NCBI GenBank assembly: GCA_947561585.1
Contig: CANNZV010001637.1
Span: forward strand, 62,001 to 126,000
Direction: 5' to 3'
Length of the DNA: 64,000 nucleotides
Source: Caprella mutica
Lineage: Eukaryota; Arthropoda; Malacostraca; Amphipoda; Caprellidae
Part shown: positions 1-11,140 of the stretch, piece after piece
Layout of the letters: the number at the start of each line of letters is the position of its first letter
How positions within the stretch are numbered: position 1 is the first letter of the stretch
Program-made: the position numbers and the translations under genes
Notes under the pieces: generated by a model
The model's input: only the letters and a program-made list of their open reading frames with translations
Databases searched by the model: none
What the model was told of the DNA's origin: nothing

Positions 1-17
1 CCTCTTGTTCCGCTTAG

Positions 18-3000
18 GTTAACCACATGCTGTCTGAAGAAATGAATAACAACATAGAGAACACGTCTTACATGCTAGAGCTACCTAAGAATGGATGGAG
101 TCATGAGGAAGTTGTCAAGATTGCAGATGTCTATGGTGGATATGGTTAGTTATTATGCTACTTCAATGCTTTACCAGCTAAATCAGAATAGCCACTTCAA
201 AAAAGGGATGAATTATAGGTTGCTATACATCAAAAATTTCAAATATTAGCTACATTTCAGTATTTTTAACTCTGTAGATAGCATAAGATGAATTTTATTT
301 ATGTTTTCCTTGGTTTTTTATCATTTAGGTTATTCCTATAGTTTTCATTGAGGTTATTCCTTTATTCCTAGGTTTTTCATCAAGTTTATCCCTAGATTAA
401 GGTTATCCCTTTCATTGTTTATGGAGCCAATTTTCCTGTCTGACTACTTCTTTGATGTCCCTTGTAGCTATCTATTTTTTGACAGCATAAATATAACCTT
501 TGTCTCCTCAGTAGAAGTACAACCCCCTAATAATTTTATAACCTTTTTAATTATTACTTTTCTTCAGGTAAGTTTGACTGGAGTGCTGGCTATACCTCAG
601 GAACAGTTTACAATGGCAGTAAAGAACTCACTGATCTCTGCACTCAGGTCAGTTGCCACATGGTCAATAAAAGGGAAAATATTCTTCTCTTTTCTATCTC
701 TACTTCTAATTTTAAGTCTTTTTAAATGTTAGTTATATTATAAATTGTCAAGGTAGCTAACTAATATACAGAATTCAAAGAACTCTTGCGTTCTTTTATC
801 GCTGAATAAAAATCACATTGAAAAAAATTTAATGCTGAAACATCAAACAACTCACTTTTTTCGGTGGTGTTAAAACCGCAAAATGTTAAGCAAGCATTAG
901 TCTCTAGTTATGAAATGACTTTGATCTGCTTTTGTTCAATAGCTAATCCATTTCTTGCTTAGGTTTACGCCGCCAGTGCCTGGAGTAACCCCCTCCACGC
1001 AGACGTCTTCCCTGGCATCAGAAAGATGGAGGCGGAGGTGGTGAGAATGTGCTGTGACATGTACAACGGCACCAAAGATTCTTGCGGCACTGTGAGTATG
1101 AAATATCATTACCTAATTGTTCTTTCATTTAGAAAATTATACTGTAACTTTACTCTATTGTAATGAACATCCCGAATATTTTCTATTAAAGATACTTTCC
1201 CTCCAAAATATGGGCCCATTAAATACCAGATTGCTTCTGAGTAATTGTTAAGTAAATATTTCCATTGACATTAACAATTTAATTCTGTATATATTGAGTG
1301 ATGAGTTACCAGACGGTTTCAATTCTTCCGAGCTTTTAAAGAAAAATATATAATCATCATTAATTAACATTAGGTAGCTATTAGCTATTACGGATGCTAA
1401 TTAAAATTTAATTGAATGATAATTATTATATTATTTTTCTTTTATAATCAAAGAAGTGGAACTGTCTTATAATTCGTTAGTTACCCAATATTTTGCAGTG
1501 TTTACTGAATGAAATTGCCAATATCACTGGAAATAATAGTCTACTAATTCTCTTTTCTCAGATGACTACAGGTGGTACAGAGAGTATAGTACTGGCCTGT
1601 AAAGCCTTCAGAGACTATGCCGTCAAAGTCAAGGGAATTAGCAATCCTGAGATGCTGGTGCCTGTTACTGCCCATGCCGCCTTCGATAAAGGTACGGTGA
1701 GAGGACTCTAGAGTATGTAGCTATTGAAGTCTTTATTCGGGTGATACAGCTATGGAAACTTCTTGGTAGTTATTTGTGTCTTTATTCGGGTGATATAGCT
1801 ATGGAAACTTTGTAGCAGATATTTAGATTTGTTATTGGTCCAAGCGAATATTTTTTTAACGAACAAGAAAGTTTTGGTTTAAATTTGTAAGGAAAATAAT
1901 CTTGATCTGATGCTAAAAAAGGACACTCGATTTTAAAATAAAATAAGATTGCTATAAGTAGAAATATATTTATGTAGCTAGTAGTTCATATCTGATATCT
2001 TTAATACAAAGTTTTTATATTATTTCTTTACCATTATAATTTAATAGTTACTCCATATGATGAATAGCTATATATTATATTATTAGCTATATTGAAATTA
2101 GTTAATAATTGACTTAACATGTCCTTCATATCAGAATATCCTTATCTATTAATATCCTAAGTTTGGTTTTTATTTTTCAGGCGCACAACTGTTGGGAATT
2201 AGAATCAAACATGTTCCTGTAGATCCGCAAACCATGAGAGTCGACATCAAAGCGATGGAGAAGATGATCACTAAAAGAACATGCATGGTAAGTACATATT
2301 AGTTACATTTTAATGCTCTATGCTACTCTTTTATACTGATATTTGGATAACTTATACGGGAACATCAATAATAAAATAATATTGAATTATGCTATTTCTG
2401 AACTTATACTGTAATTATATAATTAGCTACCACATTTGGTTACGAAAAACGTCACATTCTGTGCACGCCATATTATAATTCATTTTTTATCAATTTCAAT
2501 CAACCCTAATTTCTCAGAGGTTATATTCTATTAAGATATATAATTTCTATTGCTTAAGTTATTTTATAAAAAAGTTTCACTAGGCCATTAAATAAACAGT
2601 TTTGAATATTCACAGCAATTATTAATTTCATTTATTTATTCGTGCGTTGCTGAAGCATCATGAGTTTTTGGATACAATTAATTGATTTATTCCTACAGTT
2701 AGCAGGGTCTGCCCCGCAATTCCCCCACGGAGTCATAGACCCAATAGAGGAGATCAGCAAACTAGGCGTAAAATACAACATTCCAGTGCATGTGGATGCG
2801 TGTCTTGGTGGATTCCTCATACCTTTCATGAAGGAAGCCGGCTACTCAATACCGGCATTCGACTTCCAGTTGGAAGGAGTCTGCTCCATATCCTGTGACA
2901 CGCATAAGGTTTGATTTTCAATAGGTCATTAAAGTTATCTTTTAGTATTCATTGGAAATATGTTGTAACTAAATAAGATTCATTTATATGAATTCGATAG

Positions 3001-4816
3001 CTAGCTAATTGGCAAAGAAAAAGAAGCATCTAGCAATTAGTTAGGAAAATATTAATCCGGTAGGTAATTAGTTCATCATCATTCAGCTGTGTAAGGTTTT
3101 CATTGAAATTCCTCTATTTGCAGTATGGATTTGCCCCCAAAGGCTCCTCTGTGATCCTGTACAGCTCTCAGGAGTACCGCAGGAGTCAGTACTTCTCCGT
3201 GTCCGACTGGCCAGGTGGTATTTACACCACCCCAACCATCAGCGGTTCCAGACCAGGCGGTGAGAGTTCATCTTTAGTTGCTAGCTACTGAACAACATGA
3301 GAAAACACTATAACTAGAAACTAAACCATATGAGAAGAGGCTATAGCTAAATAGCTAATAGAAGTGATCTCAATTTAAATTCTGATATTATTTGTTAAAA
3401 GAAGTAGGTTAAGCTCCAAGCTATCGAACAGTTCCACATTTTCGATCATATAAGAATAAATATTATATATTAAAAAAACTCTATCCATGATACATGCAGG
3501 TATCGTGGATACCAATTAAAATGACGAGTTCAAATGTTACACATTTTTTTTATGATTAAAAATGTGAAACTGTATGATGACTCGTAACTTAAAATATATT
3601 GAAGATACATATTAGCTTTATAGTAAATTAAATTAGCTAGTAGTTATTTAACTGAATGTCCTGAATATTGTTTTCATTTTCAGGCATCATAGCAGCTTGC
3701 TGGGCTGCAATGGTTTACTATGGCAGAGATGGTTACGTGCAGACAACTAAAGAGATAATATCTACTGCTAAGAAAATAGAACAACAGTGAGTAAAAGTGC
3801 AAAACAAGTGAAAAAACATTTCCAAAAAGAACCTTCAGCTACTAATTGTAATGTTTGTAGATATTTTAAATTGGTCTGAGTACACGAGGACAGATTTATT
3901 TGAAGATAAAAAGAAATTAGAAAATTTCGATGTTTGAAATTACCATCATTCAGCGGTTCCTTTCTCTCTATGGCATACCAATACTCTTTTTTTTCCAGGT
4001 GCCGAGAGATAGAAGGCATCAGAGTGATGGGTAAGCCTGATGTGAGTGTAGTGGCCTTCACCTCAGACCATTTCAACATCTACACTTTCGGGGACAGGAT
4101 GACTGCCAAGGGGTGGAACCTCAACGCTCTGCAGTTCCCCTCATGGTGAGAAAGGCCCCCTAGTGAACTTTTTCAGTAGAACTTCACTATAGTGGACTTC
4201 TCTATAGTGAATGTAGTCATCAGTAAGGTAGGTAGCTACCCCGAATAGTGAACAAATTTTGTTTACTCAGCCATTATTTCCATTTGTTTAAGAAAACTAT
4301 TGGAAATTTTATTGCAGACTAAAGGAAATTTGTTCACTATACGGGATAGTTCTCTTACTCAGGACTTTACATTCACTATAGAGGAGTCTACTATAGTACA
4401 GCTCTACTGTAGAGATTTGCAGGTAGCTACCATGCATACCATGGAAACTAATTAAAAGTTAAATAATAATTATTTTTATTACTTGTATGGAAACATAGAA
4501 TTGACTGATAAATAATAATGTACCCTTCTTTATAATCAACTTCTTTCCCTCTTTTAACACCCCATATCTTCCCCTCAGCATTCACATCGCAGTGACTCTC
4601 CCTCACACCAAGGCCGGTGTAGCAGACAGGTTCATCTCTGACGTCAGAGAGGTGGCCAAGGAACTCATCAGTCTGCCGCCCTCTAACGCAGAGGGCAGTG
4701 CCGCAATGTACGGCATGGCGCAGAGTCTGCCTGACAGGTCCATAGTCGATGAGATCACCTGCGTCTATTTGGACGTAACTTACAGCACTCAGCTAAATGA
4801 TGCTGCCAAGGCATGA
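18..4816 (+). CDS. Sply: Sphingosine-1-phosphate lyase, C-terminal ten exons (partial)
   Basis: PLP-dependent ER enzyme that cleaves sphingosine-1-phosphate into a long-chain aldehyde and phosphoethanolamine, the exit step of sphingolipid breakdown. Exons read from GT-AG signs and continuous frame: 18-144, 568-647, 963-1091, 1562-1691, 2181-2287, 2699-2908, 3124-3259, 3684-3786, 3999-4145 and 4579-4816 (TGA). About 468 residues are covered; the family is near 550, so the luminal N-terminus, membrane segment and first exons lie to the left of the window. Diagnostic stretches: [10 protein letters not shown] (exon 2), MTTGGTESI (exon 4, cofactor phosphate binding), HVDACLGGF (exon 6), and SCDTHK at the end of exon 6 followed by YGFAPKGSS in exon 7. 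The last K of SCDTHK is the expected Schiff-base lysine. No frameshift or stop is seen, so the gene looks functional. Assignment is by motif recognition without a search. Confidence 0.96.
1729..1812 (+). repeat. Two-copy tandem duplication in a lyase intron
   Basis: A segment of about 50 bases beginning GTCTTTATTCGGGTGATA is present twice in a row just after the donor of the 1562-1691 exon. The copies differ at a few bases. It is intronic and has no obvious function. Confidence 0.8.
3408..3595. mobile_element. Palindromic MITE, family P (degenerate copy)
   Basis: Inverted arms related to TTCCACATTTTCGATCATAT and its complement flank a centre containing ATCCATGATACATGCAGGTATC. The copy lies in a lyase intron and its outer ends are eroded. 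It belongs to the family best seen at 5851-6058. Confidence 0.6.
4162..4416. mobile_element. Pogo/Tigger-like fold-back MITE in the last lyase intron
   Basis: The ends read CAGTAGAACTTCACTATAG on the left and GTACAGCTCTACTGTA on the right. Internal inverted segments (CTCTATAGTGAATG; CATTCACTATAGAGGAG; GAACAAATTTTG against AAATTTGTTCACTATA) make a long imperfect hairpin. The CAGTAxAAC end is typical of Tc1/mariner-pogo derivatives. A second copy is at 54748-54931. Confidence 0.6.
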
Positions 4817-4844
4817 GAGAGATGATGAAGTGTAAGAATCATGC

Positions 4845-4965
4845 TGAGGAATGAGAGTGATGATGCTAAATCATCAGAATCATGCTGTTGAATCATCAGA
4901 ATGATGCTGTTAAAGCATCAAAATGATGCTGTTGAAGCATCAGAACGATGCTGTACCCTGAAATG
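4845..4965 (+). repeat. Short tandem repeat in the presumed lyase 3' UTR
   Basis: About five degenerate units of 23-24 bases built on ATGATGCTGTTGAAGCATCA begin just after the stop codon at 4816. Each unit contains a small inverted repeat (GATGCT / AGCATC), so the transcript would form a row of stem-loops. Whether this is functional or just a minisatellite is unknown. Confidence 0.7.
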
Positions 4966-5253
4966 GTGCTGAAACTGGTACCTAGATTCTTTTTGGTATA
5001 ATTGTAACAACATGAACTGATTATTTGAAATGTTTGTTGGTGTTTTAATGTATTTGAAGTGCCTTGACGTTTTATTTCGAATGGTTTATACATTTCGTTT
5101 TTACTGTTTGTATACACATTTTTCATTTCTATAACTAATTGAACAATACATAGACAAGTTGCTCCATAATTGAACACATGGAAGACTTATTTAATGCCCA
5201 CAAAATCAGTCTAATTCTAATTACAACATAATATTGTTCTACTATATCATAAC

Positions 5254-5427
5254 TAGGGTTGTGACAATATGCGTTTAAAATCATAGATCCTGAAATTATT
5301 ATAGACGGATAGAATTAAAGAGTATTGAATCGTTCTAAACCAGCGGTATATAGTATTCGATACCATTTCATTTCGTCTGTGATATTCTTAAGATCTATGA
5401 TTTTAAACGCATATTGTCACAACCCTA
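5254..5427. mobile_element. hAT-like MITE with 8-bp target duplication
   Basis: 174-bp element with inverted ends TAGGGTTGTGACAATATGCG, the arms continuing for more than 30 bases with few mismatches. It is flanked by perfect 8-bp direct repeats ATCATAAC at 5246-5253 and 5428-5435. Eight-base duplications together with a TAGGGTTG end point to hAT. It is too short to code for a transposase. A sister copy is at 44861-45039. Confidence 0.85.
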
Positions 5428-5507
5428 ATCATAACTAACAGCAAAGCCTATTTTTCTATTTTAGTTTCTATTCCATTTTTAGCGAAGAAGATTTCTTTTA
5501 GTTACTG

Positions 5508-5690
5508 TAAGGGTAAGTTCCGAGTTATTGGACAGCTCCACATTTTCGATCATATCAAAAAAAGTACTTAGCTAATAATTATTATTTAACTTTTATTTTT
5601 ATTGTTAGCTATGAGTTAAAATGGTAACTTATATTTTCTTATATGTTCGAAAATGTGGAACTGTCCGATAATTCGGAACTTCCCTACTAG
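5508..5690. mobile_element. Palindromic MITE, family P
   Basis: Begins GGGTAAGTTCCGAGTTATTG and ends with its imperfect complement (GATAATTCGGAACTTCCC). The arms contain TTCCACATTTTCGATCATAT on the left and its complement on the right. It is one of four family copies within the first 9 kb. Confidence 0.75.
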
Positions 5691-5850
5691 TCAATTTTTT
5701 ATTCTATTGTAGCTCTCCTCACATATGCCACATCTTATGGATAAGTAAAGACAATTGAATATAAGATATGTTAAGATAGGGATACATGTAGCTATTACTA
5801 TTTTACATCTTTAAAACTTGCATATATATTATTAGGTATATAACTAATTC

Positions 5851-6058
5851 TAGGTAAATTACGAATTATCGGTCAGTTTCACATCTTCGGTCATATAAGA
5901 AAAAACGATATTATAATTGTTATTTTATTTTAAGTGGTATCCATGATACCTGCAGGTATCATGGATACCAATTAAAATCAAAATAAAATAACAATTATAA
6001 TATCGTTTTTTCTTATATGACCGATGTGAAACTGACCGATAATTCGTAATTTACCCTA
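5851..6058. mobile_element. Palindromic MITE, family P (best copy)
   Basis: About 205 bp forming a nearly perfect hairpin with arms of roughly 95-100 bases: GGTAAATTACGAATTATCGG at the left and its complement at the right, meeting at TGATACCTGCAGGTATCA. TA dinucleotides at the outer boundaries are compatible with a TA target duplication, as in Tc1/mariner derivatives. No coding capacity. This copy best defines the family. Confidence 0.85.
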
Positions 6059-6160
6059 ATGGTATTTACATGTTTTATTTTCTGTTCATAAATGTTCAAT
6101 TTCATATCAAACACTGTGCTCCAAATATTTTAATGTAGAAGCATTACAATTGTTAAATGT

Positions 6161-6366
6161 TGGTAAGTTCCGAGTTATCGGACGGTTCCCTCTTTTCGGT
6201 CATATAAGAAAATAAATGTAATAATTATTATTAACTTTTATTTTGATTGTTATCAGTGGTACTTGCAAGTATCATTGATAATAATTAAAATAAAAGCTAA
6301 TTAATTAAATTTTATTCTTTCTCGTACGAAAATGTGGAACTGTCCGATAATTCGTAACTTACACTA
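6161..6366. mobile_element. Palindromic MITE, family P
   Basis: Left arm GGTAAGTTCCGAGTTATCGG, right arm its complement (CCGATAATTCGTAACTTAC). The centre (TACTTGCAAGTATCA) is diverged from the 5851-6058 copy. It lies about 200 bases past the stop codon of the minus-strand gene. Confidence 0.75.
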
Positions 6367-6574
6367 AGTAAGACTTAATTTAATTCACAATGACACTTAG
6401 TTTTTTAATTCTAGTCCACTGTAAGTTTGTGTAATTATATATTTTTATATTGAAAAGATAGGCTTTTTTAAGAATTTATTTATATAATCTAACTACATTC
6501 TATATTTGATATCAATGCAGTTTAATGTTAAAAAGTAATTAAAACCTTTAAATTGACTAATGACTAACAGCTCT

Positions 6575-8719
6575 CTAATCCACACAAGTTATTGTCACGT
6601 GTTTGCCTGAGTATTTAACTCCATTTATATCATATTCCAACTTCTGCTCCTCCGTTTCATTTGCCTCAAACAATTCACTGGAATCAGAGGGAATCTCTCC
6701 CCTGGAATTATCAGGAATGTGTTGTCTGGAATTAGCAGGAATGTATTCCTGAGTTGCAGTCCACCACCAGACGGATTGCCGTTGCATATCGTAAGGACAG
6801 AGGGCGCTAGAGTCGCTAATGGCAACCAACTCTCCCTCGTGATCTGAAGTGATAATAGAGTATGTTTAATCAATCAATTACATTTTTTTTGTATGAATAT
6901 TTAAGTAAGGGATGATTTATTTATACAATTACTCTAGTAAGAGCTAGTGTAAAAAACGTGATTAAAGGGGCCGTACACACGAAGGGTTTTTTAAGTCTTT
7001 CCACCAGAATTTTTGCTAAGCTCCTACTTTTCTACGAGAATAAGAAAAAGAAAAAATATAAGAAAAAACTATATAATAATTATTTATTTCAGTTGGTATC
7101 CATGATACCTGCAGGTATACCTAGTAACCAGTTATCCAAATGATATTACCTAGTATCCAGTTATCCGAAAGATATCTAGTACCCAATTATCCAATAGATA
7201 TTACCTAGTATCCAATTATCCAAAAAACATTATTTAGTACCCAATTATCCAAAAGATATTACCTAGAACCCAATTATCCAAAAGATATTACCTAGTAGCC
7301 TACCCAATTATCCAAAAGATATTACCTAGTACCCAGTTATCCACGGTACTGTCTTGTTTTATGACAATTCCATGCGACTGTGCTGCTAGGATGCTTCTTA
7401 TTTCCTCCTCCGTTAATTCATTCCCTGCTATTTCCTTTAGAGTTTTCACCACGAATTCATCGTAATCCCCTTGACCCTCACTGATGTCGTTGGCAAGGTT
7501 AGTTTCTTCTGTTTCCATCTCTTTGGGCTTTGATAATTGTCTTTTAGGGTTATTGGAGTTGGTTTTGAGGTAGGAGACCATAGCCGATTTAACCAATTTC
7601 TTAACTTTCTTTGGATCGTTGAATCGTTTCAAAGAATTATCGGCTATTTCATATCTGTCTTGTTTGAATTTTCGATAAGGACGATGGATATCCAAGTCTG
7701 CATTGAGTTTTTCAGTGTTTTTTCTCATTTTCTTCCTGTAGCTTCCAAGTGACGCCATTTTCTTATTTATTCCCTGGAAATTCTTTAGCATCTTGAAACT
7801 AAATTTCTCGGCGAAACGTTCTTTACATTCTTCAGTAAAGTTGCCTTTGCATAACTCATTCAATGGATTCTTAAATTCCTCTTCTTTTCTGTTGATAGTG
7901 GAAAACATAGATGTTAGTGTTGCAATAGCTTTATATCCAAAGTGTATAGTAATAGAGTTATAAATTTGATGCAAATGCCTACTTCTCTTTCTTTCTCCAT
8001 GAGACGCCATCTTGGTTTCTTGCAAGGCGTACCATCTCGTAAGTACCACTGTATTCTTCTCCGACTCCTTCCACGGATATTTTCGAACAAGAACATTCCC
8101 CTTGAAGTATATTGAACTTTAGTGTAATTCAAGCAAGGATTTAATACTAAAAGAAGATACAATAAGTCCTCTTTAACTTACTTGTGTAATTGAAGTTGAA
8201 TTTAGTGTTTAAGAGATGATGACGGTTGTCCACAGTAAGTTTTAAGATGGAAGCTACCAATGTTGTGTCGCAAATCTATTAAAGTAGTCCGTAAATGAGC
8301 AAAATGTTACATTGATTGTTAATTAATTAAAACATGAGATATGAAACCTACATTATTTCTATTTGCAATTGTTGAATGTTCAAAAGAAAATAGTTATCAA
8401 AATTTTGAATTATTATTCAAATTTAAATCGAATTTCAACTTGTTGATTTAAAAAGTAATACCTAAATTGAATACTTCATTTATGCATGGTATATCATTAA
8501 CCATCAAATTTTTGCTAAATACAGATAACAAAGAAGTTTCTATATGTTTTCTAACCTGATTCATCGTCACAGTGAAATTTTTCCCATCGCCGGTAGCATT
8601 TTCGAATACTTTCTGGAAGTTTTTGGCATCTTTTCGGTGATACCAACCGGATAGTGGCGCTTTTGCCTCGATCCAAACTTTTGTGACGTCAGACGGTATA
8701 CAGGTTTCGGAAAGACTCT
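6575..8719 (-). CDS. Uncharacterised multi-exon gene (at least three 3' exons, partial)
   Basis: I do not recognise this gene. Exons on the minus strand: 8719-8556 (SLSETCIPSDVTKVWIEAKA... ending TMNQ), 8100 to about 7350 (starts GNVLVRKYPWKESEKN), and 6843-6575 (DHEGELVAISDSSALCPYD... ending ITCVD, TAG). The first two join in phase 0 (CAG|gttaga, ttcaag|GGG). The last needs one base from the middle exon, which a donor at 7350 or one inside the minisatellite (about 7325) would supply. The first exon has a possible N-glycosylation site (NFT). The middle exon is K/R-rich with a basic stretch (YRKKMRKNTEKL) and an acidic glutamate-rich segment. The last exon has a tryptophan run (SVWWWTAT). Earlier exons were not found. 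Exon models are inference; pseudogene status is possible. Confidence 0.5.
7120..7346. repeat. 28-bp minisatellite overlapping a coding exon end
   Basis: About eight degenerate units of TATTACCTAGTACCCAGTTATCCAAAAGA. On the minus strand each unit contains ACTAG|GTAATA, a sequence resembling a 5' splice donor. The array abuts and partly overlaps the open frame of the middle exon of the minus-strand gene, so that exon's true end is uncertain. Confidence 0.85.
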
Positions 8720-8753
8720 CTGAACATTCAAAGATATATTTAAATTAGATCAA

Positions 8754-8945
8754 ATAGGGTTAGTTATAAATCATTTGACAGTGCCATATTTTTGAACACG
8801 TAATAAAAAAAATATATTTAACATTTATTTTAATTGTTATCCATGGTACCTGCCGGTATTATGGATACCTACCAATTAAAATAGAATAATTTTTTTCTTA
8901 AGTGTTCGAAAATATGGAACTGTCCGATAATTCGTAACTTATCTC
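8754..8945. mobile_element. Palindromic MITE, family P
   Basis: Starts AGGGTTAGTTATAAATCATT and ends GTCCGATAATTCGTAACTTA. The centre retains ATCCATGGTACCTGCCGGTA. The left arm is more eroded than the right. It is immediately upstream of the first recognisable exon of the minus-strand gene. Confidence 0.7.
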
Positions 8946-9833
8946 TACATTTAAAAATAATCATCTAAAATTAGTGATATGGGATTTTTCTATTTGTTTT
9001 TGGATACTTTTTTATTTATTTATAAATATAATCATTGATAAAATAAAATCAACAAATATTTATTTGATATATGGGCGATATCGTGTCTCTATTATTTATT
9101 ATTATAATGCTTCATTTAATAATATAGAAGATATTAGGTAACAAACAATGTGTAAATTAATTGTACATTACATTAATTATCACTCACTTTGTACCACTAC
9201 TGAAAACACTAGCAATAATAAATTAAAAGAATTCATTGCAAATAATGTCAATTGCATGATTTCATTAATAACCTTTATTCTGTTTTCAGTTATTTACATT
9301 TTAATTAATAATCTGAAACTTGGATTTAAAAGAAAGGTAAATAAAACTTTCGATCGAATGTGGAATTCGTACAAAAAAAATTAAAAATTGTAATACCGCA
9401 TAAGTTCATATTTTGAACATAAATACTAATAAAACATATAATTGATTATTTGATTACGTGAATTACATGAAAACATTCAATATATCTATTTTATATATAA
9501 CTCAATATACCTATTATATAAATATAACTCATTATACTTTTCTATATATAACTCATTAAACAAATTTCATACGTAATTCATCAAATAAAATAGGTATAAT
9601 ATGGGATATATTTTATAAAGAATAGATATTGAATAACATTTTACATATTAGGTACCTATATATATAAGGTATTTTATTTTGTAATAGTTTTATTATAGGA
9701 ACGCATTAATTAACCATGACCTATAATCATGTACTATCGTATGTATTACTTTTAATATCTAATACATAATTACTGTATCTAAAACCGATAATTCACAAGC
9801 AGTACTTAGTTAGAATTAAATATTTTCTCTACC
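8946..9833. other. AT-rich stretch without a supported gene
   Basis: Contains short repeats of the type TATATAACTCAATATA and one open frame (9148-9384, +, 78 codons, one hydrophobic segment). I see no splice context, homology or upstream signal for it, so I do not call it a gene. Confidence 0.5.
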
Positions 9834-10045
9834 TTGGGTAATTTCTAAGTTATTGGACCGTTCCACATCTTCGGAAAAATAAGAAAAAGTATATACTAAT
9901 TATTAATAGTTTACTTTTATTTTAATTGGTATCCATGATACCTGCAGGTATCCTGGATACCAATTAAAATAACGAGTTAAAATGTTATTTATTTTCTTAC
10001 ATCACCGAAGATGTGTAACTGTCCGATTACTCATAACTTCCCCCC
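9834..10045. mobile_element. Palindromic MITE, family P
   Basis: Inverted arms (GGACCGTTCCACATCTTCGG and its counterpart near 10000-10030) meet at a centre reading GGTATCCATGATACCTGCAG and complement. It sits about 570 bases left of the 28-bp minisatellite. Confidence 0.8.
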
Positions 10046-10617
10046 AGTTGGTATAAGATTATAAAGCACATCGTCTCTTCTTCACACTCTTGCTTGCACT
10101 GCAAACAAAGTCTTACTGTACGTCTGATAGTGCAAGCAATGTTATACTTATTATTTATTTATTGTACCTACCTATGTAGTTCTAGTTTGCTTTTACGCAA
10201 CTCATTGTAGTTGAGTTAGCAACAACAACGTATCTAGCAATCGTTACGTCAAAATGCAACGTCAACATTTTTTATGATGATTGTTTTTTTTTCAGAAATG
10301 TGTTAGTTATGATACTATCGCAAAATTGTGTTATGGTGATTTTAACACTTTTGATTTGATGATTAAAATATGAAAAAATATTATATTGATATCTGTTGAT
10401 TTTATTAGTAACTAATTGAATTTAGCATTTTTTAAGATTAAATTATATAATAACGAATAAATAAATAAGTATTACTTAATCAGAAATCCTATATGTGTAG
10501 TTATGTTCTACAACATTATCATTAATATTATATAACAAAAACTTCATAAATTGGAATTATTTGCTTGGTAGAAGAATTTCGTACAGGAATGTGATTTTTA
10601 AGTTTTAAAAGAGTAAG

Positions 10618-11140
10618 TGTACAATAATTATTTTGAACAGAAAAATGTTCAATAATTATTTTGAACAGGAAAATGTTCAATAATTATTTTGAACAGAAAA
10701 ATGTTCAATAATTATTTTGAACAGGAAAATGTTCAATAATTATTTTGAACAGAAAAATGTTCAATAATTATTTTGAACAGGAAAATGTTCAATAATTATT
10801 TTGAACAGGAAAATGTTCAATAATTATTTTGAACAGGAAAATGTTCAATAATTATTTTGAACAGGAAAATGTTCAATAATTATTTTGAACAGGAAAATGT
10901 TCAATAATTATTTTGAACAGAAAAATGTTCAATAATTATTTTGAACAGAAAAATGTTCAATAATTATTTTGAACAGAAAAATGTTCAATAATTATTTTGA
11001 ACAGAAAAATGTTCAATAATTATTTTGAACAGGAAAAAGTACAATAATTATTTTGAACAGGAAAAACTACAATATTATTTTGAACAGGAAAATGTAACAG
11101 AATTATTTTTAATAGGAAACTGTGCCAAAAATATTTTGAA
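10618..11140. repeat. 28-bp minisatellite, about 15 clean and several degenerate units
   Basis: Unit AATAATTATTTTGAACAGGAAAATGTTC, nearly identical through about 11030 and decaying at the right edge. Units are of two types, GAACAGAAAAATG and GAACAGGAAAATG, in runs, suggesting local duplication or conversion of unit blocks. GAACA and TGTTC within a unit are inverted partners. Since 28 is not a multiple of three, the frames through it are incidental. Confidence 0.95.

Noticed and set aside
9148..9384. Plus-strand open frame of 78 codons with one hydrophobic segment
   Set aside because: The composition matches surrounding AT-rich DNA. There is no splice, promoter or homology clue, so it is probably chance.
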